Part shown: positions 1 through 5,452 of the stretch, one piece after another
Layout of the letters: each line of letters starts with the position of its first letter
Position numbering within the stretch: the stretch's first letter is position 1
Origin: Nitrospirota bacterium
GTDB lineage: Bacteria > Nitrospirota > Nitrospiria > Nitrospirales > Nitrospiraceae
Assembly (NCBI GenBank): GCA_016195505.1
Contig: JACPZN010000295.1
Location: forward strand, 1-6,702
Direction of reading: 5' to 3'
Length of the DNA stretch: 6,702 nt
Notes under the pieces: generated by a model
What the model saw: only the letters and a program-made list of their open reading frames with translations
What the model was told of the DNA's origin: nothing
The model's database searches: none
Program-made: the position numbers and the translations under genes

Positions 1-18
1 AGTCTTCTACGTTGGAGT

Positions 19-369
19 ATGTTAGTAGTTGTACTCGCCGGGGCGGTTGGCTTGGCATTATCCAACCCGACGACGGACGACTATTTGCGGTTTGTCGAAC
101 AGGAATTGAGTAAAGCACTCGACCGAATGGATCAGAGCACACCCACGCGAGAGCAACAGTTTATTCGACAGGTCTTTCGTTCGCAGAGTAAGAAACTTCT
201 CGAGAGTGTTGTCCGACCATCTACGGTTAGGCACAACTGGGGTGTCTTGAGTCGATATGAGACGCAGGTGGCCGATACGAAGGTCGTCGTGCTTGGTCTC
301 GGGGGGCACTTTGTCCCGATTAAGGGCGTAGAAGAAGCGACGTTGAAAATTGGACGAATGGCCTTCTGA
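19..369 (+). CDS. DUF4359-like small membrane-anchored protein (5' end uncertain)
   Basis: A 116-residue protein of unknown function. Residues 1-16 form a hydrophobic segment (LVVVLAGAVGLAL), read as a membrane anchor or uncleaved signal. It is followed by SNPTTDDYLRFVEQEL, a charged helical stretch, and a C-terminal part with NWGVLSRYET and VVVLGLGGHFVPI. The order 'NP..YxxF..., NWGxxSxYET, xVLGxGxxFxP' resembles the DUF4359 family of small exported proteins; this is recognition from memory, not a search. The frame stays open to base 1 (upstream codons read SLLRWS), and the GGAG at 14-17 is only one base from the ATG, too close to be its ribosome site. The true start may therefore lie left of the window, with the hydrophobic segment preceded by a few more residues. 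It ends 301 bases before nrdJ and shows no obvious terminator. No catalytic motif is visible. Confidence 0.6.
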   Translation: MLVVVLAGAVGLALSNPTTDDYLRFVEQELSKALDRMDQSTPTREQQFIRQVFRSQSKKLLESVVRPSTVRHNWGVLSRYETQVADTKVVVLGLGGHFVPIKGVEEATLKIGRMAF

Positions 370-425
370 ATGATGAGAAACGGGACAAAATGTCTGGAGT
401 TAATTTCACGCTTGGCACCCATTTC

Positions 426-519
426 TGTGGATAACTCGGACGGTTAGGACGTAGTTCGGCGCAGAGATTCGCTCCGCAGCTATCCACAGCTTTTCCTCTC
501 ATTCCACAATTAATCCACA
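426..519. promoter_or_regulatory. Cluster of three DnaA-box-like sites upstream of nrdJ
   Basis: A perfect DnaA box, TTATCCACA, lies on the minus strand at 426-434 (read TGTGGATAA on plus). Plus-strand one-mismatch boxes lie at 480-488 (CTATCCACA) and 511-519 (TAATCCACA). The first two form a 9-bp perfect inverted repeat, CTGTGGATA at 425-433 and TATCCACAG at 481-489. DnaA is known to regulate the E. coli nrdAB promoter through such boxes, so control of nrdJ by the replication initiator is plausible. The 511-519 site overlaps the upstream NrdR-like box and may be nothing more than part of it. Binding by DnaA is inference. Confidence 0.5.
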
Positions 520-530
520 ATATTTGGTAT
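515..530 (+). promoter_or_regulatory. NrdR box 1 (upstream half of a tandem pair)
   Basis: CCACAATATTTGGTAT matches 12 of 16 positions of the known NrdR consensus acaCwAtATaTwGtgt, including all the strongly conserved C, A, AT, T and G positions. It sits directly before, and shares one base with, the TTGACA -35 element. NrdR is the ATP/dATP-sensing repressor of ribonucleotide reductase genes and normally binds two such boxes on one face of the helix. The second box begins exactly 32 bp later. Confidence 0.7.
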
Positions 531-558
531 TGACAAAAAAACGGGATAGCTATATGTA
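530..558 (+). promoter_or_regulatory. Sigma-70-type promoter of nrdJ
   Basis: A perfect -35 hexamer TTGACA lies at 530-535, followed by an A-rich spacer. The -10 element is either TATATG at 551-556 (15-bp spacer) or TATGTA at 553-558 (17-bp spacer); neither is perfect. Transcription would begin near 563-567, giving an untranslated leader of roughly 105 bases. The -35 lies between the two NrdR-like boxes and the second box covers the -10, the arrangement expected for repression by blocking RNA polymerase. Confidence 0.6.
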
Positions 559-562
559 GTCA
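547..562 (+). promoter_or_regulatory. NrdR box 2 (downstream half of a tandem pair)
   Basis: TAGCTATATGTAGTCA matches the NrdR consensus acaCwAtATaTwGtgt at 10 of 16 positions, with every strongly conserved core base present (C, A, AT, T, G). Its start is 32 bp from that of box 1, about three helical turns, leaving a 16-bp linker as in characterised NrdR operators. It overlaps the likely -10 region. The outer bases are poor, so the spacing is the stronger argument. Confidence 0.65.
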
Positions 563-670
563 ATCCTCGACGAGCGGTGATCACTTCAACGGCACAACCA
601 GGCATTTATCGATGAGCCTGTTCGACTGTCTTAGATCGACCGCCCACAAGGCTCTCCAAGGAGGAACACC
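563..670 (+). other. nrdJ 5' untranslated leader
   Basis: About 108 bases between the promoter and the GTG start. It contains one simple hairpin, CAGGC at 599-603 pairing with GCCTG at 616-620 around a 12-base loop. It ends in a strong Shine-Dalgarno AAGGAGG at 658-664, six bases before the GTG at 671. The strong ribosome site and the conserved residues MKIERRFTRR immediately after it fix that start. I looked for a cobalamin riboswitch here because the enzyme uses B12, and saw no B12 box or room for the full fold. Confidence 0.45.
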
Positions 671-3451
671 GTGAAAATTGAGCGGAGATTCACCCGTCGC
701 GGGGGGGGTCCTTACGATGATCTCACGTTCGTGAATCGTTCGTCTGAGATTCGTAACCCCAACGGATCCACTGTATTCAAGCTCGACGATATCAATGTTC
801 CCGAGCAATGGTCCCAGCTGGCCATCGACATTTTGGCCCAGAAGTACTTTCGAAAGGCAGGGGTTCCTCAGCGTGATCAGAATGGACAGCCGATTCTCGG
901 TCCTGACGGCAAGCCCGCGCTTGGTGGAGAGCGTGATGCGCGCCAAGTCTTCGAGCGGATGGCTGGGTGCTGGACACATTGGGGCAAGTCCTACGGTTAT
1001 TTTAAGACGCAGGAGGATGTCGAGGCTTTTCACGACGAAATGTGCTACATGCTCGCGCGCCAAATGGCGGCTCCGAACTCGCCGCAATGGTTCAACACGG
1101 GGCTTCATTATGCCTATGGATTGTCGGGGCCTGCACAAGGACACTATTACGTCGATCCCAAGACCCGTGAAGTGGTGAAGGCTACGAACGCCTTTGAACA
1201 TCCCCAACCCCATGCCTGTTTCATTCAATCGATCGAGGATGATCTCGTGAATGAAAATGGGATCATGGACCTCTGGGTTCGAGAGGCGCGGTTGTTCAAG
1301 TACGGTTCAGGGACCGGAACTAATTTTTCAAGGTTGCGGGGCGATGGGGAAGGGCTTTCCGGTGGAGGAAGGTCTTCCGGTCTTATGTCCTTCCTCAAGA
1401 TCGGCGATCGGGCTGCAGGGGCGATCAAATCGGGGGGGACAACTCGTCGTGCCGCCAAGATGGTCTGTTTAGATTTGGATCATCCGGATATCGAAGAATT
1501 CATCGATTGGAAAGTAATCGAGGAACAGAAGGTTGCGGCGATGGTCACGGGCTCAAAAATCTGCGCCCAGCGCCTGAATACCTTGCTGAAAGCCTGTCAT
1601 ACGGTCGATAGCGAAGGGTGTCTAAAGCCGGATCTTGACCCAAAAACGAATCCTGTGTTGCGTGAAGCGCTGGCCCTGGCCCGACGAGATATGGTGCCCG
1701 AAGCCTATATTCAACGGATGTTTTCCTATGCGCAGCAGGGCTTTACGCACTTTGTGTTTCACGAATACGATACGAATTGGGACGGCAAGGCGTACCAAAC
1801 CGTCTCGGGGCAGAATTCGAACAACAGCGTCAGAATTCCGAACGAGTTTTTCGCTGCGCTCGAGGTTGACGGCGACTGGCAATTAACGCGTCGTACGAAT
1901 GGCAAGGCATGCAAGACCGTTAAAGCCCGTGACCTCTGGGATCGAATCGCCTGGGCAGCATGGATTTGTGCCGATCCCGGTACGCAATACGACACCACCA
2001 TCAACGAGTGGCACACATGTCCGGAAGATGGTCGCATCAATGCGTCGAATCCCTGCTCGGAATATATGTTCCTGGACGATACAGCCTGCAATCTGGCCTC
2101 GCTTAATCTCGCCATGTTCTACACCCCCGACGGACAATTCGAGCTCGAGAACTTTCGGCATGCTGTACGGTTGTGGACGATCGCATTGGAGATCAGCGTA
2201 TTAATGGCCTCCTTTCCGAGTCGATCCATCGCTGAAAAGAGTTACCAGTTCCGCACGCTCGGATTGGGCTATGCCAACCTTGGGACGGTCCTCATGCGCC
2301 AAGGAATTCCCTATGATTCGCCCAGGGCCTTAGCGATATGCGGCGCGATTACCTCCATTATGACCGGAGAGTCGTACGGTGCGTCGGCGGAGATGGCTGC
2401 TGAGCTGTGGCCCTTTCCGGGCTATGCAAAAAACCGCGACCACATGTTGCGGGTGATCCGTAATCACCGCCGGGCTGCATACAATGCTCCTCACGAAGAA
2501 TATGAAGGACTCATGATTACTCCGGTAGGGCTTCAGCCAGAGAATTGTCCGCCGGATATGCTTATTGCAGCCAGGCGGGCGTGGGACCGTGCGCTTGAAT
2601 TGGGGACGGCCTATGGGTATCGCAATGCCCAAGTCACGGTCATCGCCCCGACAGGAACGATCGGACTGGTCATGGATTGCGATACCACCGGCATCGAGCC
2701 GGATTTTGCTCTTGTGAAATTTAAGAAGCTGGCAGGTGGCGGCTATTTCAAGATCATCAATCAGAGCCTGCCGGCAGCCTTGGCGGCGCTTGGGTATACC
2801 GTCGAACAGGTGCAAGATATCGTACGCTACTGTGTCGGCGCCCAGACTCTCAAACATGCGCCCTTTGTCAATCATGAGACTTTGCGCCAAAAGGGATTCG
2901 ACGACGCAGCGCTGGATCGTTTGGAGAGTAGTCTGGCCCAGGCGTTTGAAATCCAGTTCGTCTTTAATAAATTTACTCTCGGGGAAGTCTTTTGTTTGGA
3001 AAAGCTAGGATTCACCGAGGTGCAACTAAACGAAGCCAACTTCAACATGCTGAAGGCGCTCAATTTCACACAGGAAGAGATCGCTGCGGCGAACGACTTC
3101 TGCTGCGGGACCATGACGGTGGAAGGAGCGCCACATCTAAAGGCCGAGCATCTTCCGGTCTTCGACTGTGCCAATCGCTGTGGGCGAATCGGGCAGCGTT
3201 CTATCGTAGTGGGAAAACGGTCGAAGCCGCAAGTGATGTTATGGCGATGGCGGAGAAAATCACGGAGCGTGTCCTCGTTCGATACCTCGCCAAGCGTCGT
3301 CCGCTGCCGAGCAGGCGGAATGGGTATACTCAGAAAGCCATTGTCGGTGGGCATAAACTCTACCTGCGCACCGGCGAATATGAGGATGGGACGGTCGGAG
3401 AAATCTTCTTGGATATGCACAAAGAAGGCGCGGCCTTCCGAAGCCTCATGA
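671..3451 (+). CDS. nrdJ: Adenosylcobalamin-dependent (class II) ribonucleotide reductase, N-terminal and catalytic part; frame broken near 3200
   Basis: It reduces ribonucleotides to deoxyribonucleotides in the cytoplasm using an adenosylcobalamin-generated thiyl radical, with no oxygen needed. The start is GTG after AAGGAGG. Visible landmarks: PNSPQWFNTG at about 135-144; HACFI with Cys183, the first redox cysteine; the FKYGSGTGTNFSRLRG loop at 209-224; the active-site triad Asn460, Cys462 and Glu464 in NPCSE; and Cys473, exactly 11 residues after Cys462, as in the Thermotoga enzyme (C322/C333). The phosphate loop APTGTIG is at 659-665, followed by FCCGTMTVEG at 810-819 and FDCANRCGRIGQR at 831-843. 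After about residue 844 (base 3202) the sequence stops resembling the family, and residues 845-926 are out-of-frame translation. The expected next block, with the conserved PFISGAISKT motif, is absent from all frames. The C-terminal part continues in another frame up to 3996. Regulation: the tandem NrdR-like boxes upstream. Confidence in the family is very high; whether the gene is functional is doubtful. Confidence 0.93.
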   Translation: MKIERRFTRRGGGPYDDLTFVNRSSEIRNPNGSTVFKLDDINVPEQWSQLAIDILAQKYFRKAGVPQRDQNGQPILGPDGKPALGGERDARQVFERMAGCWTHWGKSYGYFKTQEDVEAFHDEMCYMLARQMAAPNSPQWFNTGLHYAYGLSGPAQGHYYVDPKTREVVKATNAFEHPQPHACFIQSIEDDLVNENGIMDLWVREARLFKYGSGTGTNFSRLRGDGEGLSGGGRSSGLMSFLKIGDRAAGAIKSGGTTRRAAKMVCLDLDHPDIEEFIDWKVIEEQKVAAMVTGSKICAQRLNTLLKACHTVDSEGCLKPDLDPKTNPVLREALALARRDMVPEAYIQRMFSYAQQGFTHFVFHEYDTNWDGKAYQTVSGQNSNNSVRIPNEFFAALEVDGDWQLTRRTNGKACKTVKARDLWDRIAWAAWICADPGTQYDTTINEWHTCPEDGRINASNPCSEYMFLDDTACNLASLNLAMFYTPDGQFELENFRHAVRLWTIALEISVLMASFPSRSIAEKSYQFRTLGLGYANLGTVLMRQGIPYDSPRALAICGAITSIMTGESYGASAEMAAELWPFPGYAKNRDHMLRVIRNHRRAAYNAPHEEYEGLMITPVGLQPENCPPDMLIAARRAWDRALELGTAYGYRNAQVTVIAPTGTIGLVMDCDTTGIEPDFALVKFKKLAGGGYFKIINQSLPAALAALGYTVEQVQDIVRYCVGAQTLKHAPFVNHETLRQKGFDDAALDRLESSLAQAFEIQFVFNKFTLGEVFCLEKLGFTEVQLNEANFNMLKALNFTQEEIAAANDFCCGTMTVEGAPHLKAEHLPVFDCANRCGRIGQRSIVVGKRSKPQVMLWRWRRKSRSVSSFDTSPSVVRCRAGGMGILRKPLSVGINSTCAPANMRMGRSEKSSWICTKKARPSEAS
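3190..3217 (+). other. Frame-break and probable deletion junction in nrdJ
   Basis: Frame-2 homology (CGRIGQR) ends at about 3199 and frame-1 homology (YRSGK) begins at about 3202, so the break lies within a few bases. The family has about 50 residues between these motifs, including the strongly conserved PFISGAISKT segment, and they are not found in any frame here. The frame change requires loss of 3n+1 bases, so roughly 150 bases are missing. An in-frame -1 slippery heptamer, G GGA AAA (3211-3217), lies just after the break. Confidence 0.75.
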
Positions 3452-3996
3452 ATTGCTTTGCAATCGCCATTTCTCTTGGTCTGCAACACGGTGTGCCGCT
3501 GGAGGAGTTTGTTGAAGCGTTTGTCTTTACACGGTTCGAGCCCAACGGGCCCGTGAAGCTAAACGACCGGATTAAAATGTCGACTTCCATCATCGACTAC
3601 ATCTTCCGAGAGTTGGCAGTCACCTATCTTGATCGATATGACTTGGCGCAGGTCAAGGAAGAAGATCTGCGTATGGATTCGATGAAAAAAGACGAGATGG
3701 ATCCCGAGTGCTTCGAAGAGGAAGCGGATCTTGATGCACTGGCTAAGTCTTCGGTCATTACGGAGCATCTCCCCATCCGTCGGAACGGCGGGAAGGGGAA
3801 TGGTCATGGGAACGGACACAGTGTCGCGCGACAGGTAGAGATCATGCGCGAGACTGTTACTCTGACCGAGGTACAAGGCGCCAAGGTAAAGGGCTATGAG
3901 GGCGATCCCTGTCCTGAATGCAAACAGTTTACGATGGTTCGGAACGGCACGTGTCTCAAGTGTGTCAGTTGCGGCGCGACGAGTGGATGCTCATGA
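3202..3996 (+). CDS. nrdJ: Class II ribonucleotide reductase, C-terminal part (TSCPD domain and zinc ribbon), in the -1 frame
   Basis: This is the detached 3' end of nrdJ. Homology starts about base 3202 with YRSGK, which corresponds to the family's 'ANALYRDGSK'. It continues through a coiled charged stretch, then the TSCPD domain (GYTQKAIVGGHKLYLRTGEY at about 3325-3384, then GEIFLDMHKEG, TRFEP and DYIFRELAVTYL). A low-complexity linker with GNGHGNGH follows near 3800-3820, and then a C-terminal zinc ribbon: CPEC at 3910-3921, CLKCVSC at 3952-3972, and a final GCS. Those cysteines probably bind zinc and relay electrons to the active site. If translated independently, the first in-frame ATGs are at 3241 and 3247, neither with a good ribosome site, so it is probably not a separate gene. 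Joined to the upstream part it gives about 1,110 residues, some 50 short of what I expect for this type. The stop at 3994-3996 overlaps an ATG in the next gene's frame. Confidence 0.85.
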   Translation, partial: YRSGKTVEAASDVMAMAEKITERVLVRYLAKRRPLPSRRNGYTQKAIVGGHKLYLRTGEYEDGTVGEIFLDMHKEGAAFRSLMNCFAIAISLGLQHGVPLEEFVEAFVFTRFEPNGPVKLNDRIKMSTSIIDYIFRELAVTYLDRYDLAQVKEEDLRMDSMKKDEMDPECFEEEADLDALAKSSVITEHLPIRRNGGKGNGHGNGHSVARQVEIMRETVTLTEVQGAKVKGYEGDPCPECKQFTMVRNGTCLKCVSCGATSGCS

Positions 3997-4013
3997 AGAT
4001 AGCTGAGGATTCC

Positions 4014-4421
4014 ATGAGCACGATTCTTCGCGAACCGAGTATTCAAACAATTCATGATCAGGTCGTGAGCGAAGTGGCGCAGCGCTGGGCCAAGGCCTTT
4101 CAATGCAAGGTGACCATTAAGACCAGCCTCGAACAGAATCCATGGGCTGATTCCAGACAGCAAGCCGACATCGTCGGTTGGTACTTTAGCCCGAGCGGTA
4201 ACAGCATAGAATGGATTGCCGAAGTCGAGACCGAGGAATCTCTTTCAGATCCGGACGCTCGCGCCCGATGGCAACAAGCAGCTGTGCCGGGGATTCCGAT
4301 GTACCTCTTGATTCCCAGGGGAAACAAAATTGTGGCGGAAAAGCTGGTGGCTGCAGCGGATGTTCGGTTCACCAGCATCTATCAGTACAATTTTTTCAAC
4401 GGGGACGTCCAGATCCTATAA
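4014..4421 (+). CDS. Small protein with PD-(D/E)XK nuclease-like layout, downstream of nrdJ
   Basis: A 135-residue soluble protein. The ATG at 4014 is chosen because GAGGA at 4005-4009 is well spaced. An in-frame ATG at 3993 overlaps the nrdJ stop (ATGA) and one at 3987 lies inside nrdJ; neither has a better ribosome site. Residues 11-30 look like an amphipathic helix (HDQVVSEVAQRWAKAF). Then ADIVGW with Asp52, a beta strand IEWIAEVETEES with Glu70 and Glu72, a helix (ARARWQQAA), and a strand MYLLIPRG. The order helix, D, 17 residues, E-x-E, helix, hydrophobic strand resembles the restriction-endonuclease-like fold, with Glu72 in the position usually held by lysine. I recall similar uncharacterised bacterial proteins with 'WIAEVETEES' and 'GVPFYL.VPRG', but cannot name a characterised one. 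Nuclease activity is inference; it may be a degenerate, non-catalytic fold. It is probably co-transcribed with nrdJ, being only 17 bases past its stop. Confidence 0.75.
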   Translation: MSTILREPSIQTIHDQVVSEVAQRWAKAFQCKVTIKTSLEQNPWADSRQQADIVGWYFSPSGNSIEWIAEVETEESLSDPDARARWQQAAVPGIPMYLLIPRGNKIVAEKLVAAADVRFTSIYQYNFFNGDVQIL

Positions 4422-4445
4422 TTGCTATAGTTGCGAGCATATCTT

Positions 4446-4459
4446 CCACTCAAAAGTGG
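4446..4459 (+). other. Small hairpin between two genes
   Basis: CCACT at 4446-4450 and AGTGG at 4455-4459 form a perfect 5-bp stem with a CAAA loop, 25 bases after the stop of the nuclease-like gene. There is no run of T after it, so a classical terminator is unlikely. It could be a weak transcript-end or processing structure, or chance. Confidence 0.25.
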
Positions 4460-4501
4460 TGAAGGGTAACTTCAGTTAGTCACGACTTAAGAGGTGGCTT
4501 T

Positions 4502-4864
4502 ATGAGTTTTCTGGATCTACTTCCTCAAATCAGCATTCCCTCCATGGAAGCCAAGGGGGTGGATGATCCGACTGTCGCGAGACGTTTTGTGGATCGACTG
4601 AAGAGTCGTTTGGTGGAAATGCAGAAGGAGCTTGAGGATGATGAACAACTGGAAGTCGTTGTGTTCCTTCCCTCGGGAACAGCAGTTACTGTGGACGCGG
4701 TGGGGTACGAGAGCCCCGCTCTCCTTACGCTTAAAGGCCAGGAGCAGGTGTCGGGTAAAGCATGTGCCATCCTTGTCCATCAATCATCGCTGCAGATCTT
4801 GGTCTCCGCTGAAAAGGTCCCGCTCGGACAGGCGAAAAAAGTAATTGTCTTCGAGAGCGAGTAG
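4502..4864 (+). CDS. Hypothetical protein, all-beta C-terminal half (possibly Sm/SH3-like barrel)
   Basis: A 120-residue cytoplasmic protein that I do not recognise. The start is supported by AGAGGTGG at 4490-4497, seven bases before the ATG when counted from GAGG. Residues 1-20 are a short tail (MSFLDLLPQISIPSMEAKG). Residues 22-49 are a charged helix (DDPTVARRFVDRLKSRLVEM, then KELEDDEQ). From about residue 50 there are alternating strands: LEVVVFLPSGTAVTVDAVGY, then ALLTLKG, KACAILVHQSSLQILVS and KVIVFES. Strand length and the 'LPSGT...VDAVGYESPALLTLKG' pattern resemble an Sm- or SH3-type barrel such as Hfq, but the Hfq-specific motifs are absent, so this is speculation. No signal peptide, membrane segment or cysteine cluster is seen. 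It is separated by 80 bases from the upstream gene and 174 from the next, so it may be transcribed on its own. Confidence 0.75.
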   Translation: MSFLDLLPQISIPSMEAKGVDDPTVARRFVDRLKSRLVEMQKELEDDEQLEVVVFLPSGTAVTVDAVGYESPALLTLKGQEQVSGKACAILVHQSSLQILVSAEKVPLGQAKKVIVFESE

Positions 4865-5038
4865 GTTGAGTTGCGGGCTTCCCAACGGTCTATAGGGGGA
4901 TCGGCAATCAGCAAGGTCCCTTTTGGTATTCAGGCAGACGCTAGACTTGATTCTTGGCCGGAGACATGAAATCGTATAGCCAGACCTTCGGTGATGCTGC
5001 GATAGATTCTGAACAAGGCAGGCTCTGGAGTAACTGAC

Positions 5039-5449
5039 ATGCCTACAACGACCCAACTTGTCATTAGTAGTCAGAGTAGGCCTGGTGCCCTCGCCGATGT
5101 GGCATCGATACTCGGGGGAGCTGGGGTGAATATCAAGGCATTTTCTGCTCCGGAAGTGACGGGCACCGGTAAATTGCGTTTACTCGTCGCGGATCTGGAT
5201 GGGGCTCGAGCAGCTCTTAAGGCGGCGAAGATCAAGTTTGTGGAAGAAACAGCTCTTCTACTTAGCCTCGAAAACAAACCGGGCGCTTTGAAGGAAGTGG
5301 CTGATCTCTTGACAAAGAGCCGGATCAATATCAGGTGCGGCTACTGCACGCCTTCAAGGGAGGGGAAACGGGCGATTGTCGTCTTAACCGTCTCCAATAC
5401 CGAAAAGGCCCTAACGATTCTGCGTAACCAATCGCTCGACGAGTTTTGA
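5039..5449 (+). CDS. Tandem ACT-domain protein
   Basis: A 136-residue protein made of two ACT repeats and little else. Repeat 1 spans about residues 5-68 (RPGALADVASILGGAGVNI, then the strand KLRLLVADL). Repeat 2 spans about 71-130 (KPGALKEVADLLTKSRINI, then AIVVLTV). Each repeat begins with the PGAL turn after the first strand, where ACT domains bind amino acids at dimer interfaces. No catalytic domain is attached, so the likely role is sensing or binding an amino acid, perhaps acting on a partner enzyme; the ligand cannot be told from the sequence. The ATG at 5039 has GGAG at 5027-5030 with an 8-base gap. Its stop is 3 bases before rlpA, suggesting co-transcription, though no functional link between the two is known to me. 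Confidence 0.88.
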   Translation: MPTTTQLVISSQSRPGALADVASILGGAGVNIKAFSAPEVTGTGKLRLLVADLDGARAALKAAKIKFVEETALLLSLENKPGALKEVADLLTKSRINIRCGYCTPSREGKRAIVVLTVSNTEKALTILRNQSLDEF

Positions 5450-5452
5450 TCA

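Noticed and set aside
420..570. Replication origin, given the DnaA boxes and AT-rich stretch.
   Set aside because: Only three boxes, no dnaA, dnaN, gyrB or similar neighbours, and no AT-rich repeat array; a promoter-regulatory role is simpler.
563..670. A cobalamin riboswitch ahead of the B12-dependent reductase.
   Set aside because: The leader is only about 108 bases and I see no B12 box or the usual multi-helix pattern.
581..1228. Long minus-strand open frame of 215 codons opposite the start of nrdJ.
   Set aside because: It is antisense to a strongly conserved enzyme region, has no recognisable domain, and its composition (rich in Arg, Leu, Pro, Ser) is typical of a shadow frame.
3150..3260. 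Intein or group I/II intron at the nrdJ break, a common site in ribonucleotide reductases.
   Set aside because: Sequence is missing rather than inserted; there are no splice motifs, homing endonuclease or intron-like structure.
2872..3489. Minus-strand open frame of 205 codons across the nrdJ frame break.
   Set aside because: It mirrors the conserved catalytic and TSCPD parts of nrdJ and shows no domain of its own.
3918..4013. Upstream extension of the nuclease-like gene to an ATG inside nrdJ at 3918.
   Set aside because: It would overlap the zinc ribbon of NrdJ, whose cysteines explain that sequence fully, and there is no ribosome site; 4014 fits better.
4446..4464. Rho-independent terminator after the nuclease-like gene.
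   Set aside because: The stem is only 5 bp and is followed by mixed bases rather than a T-run.
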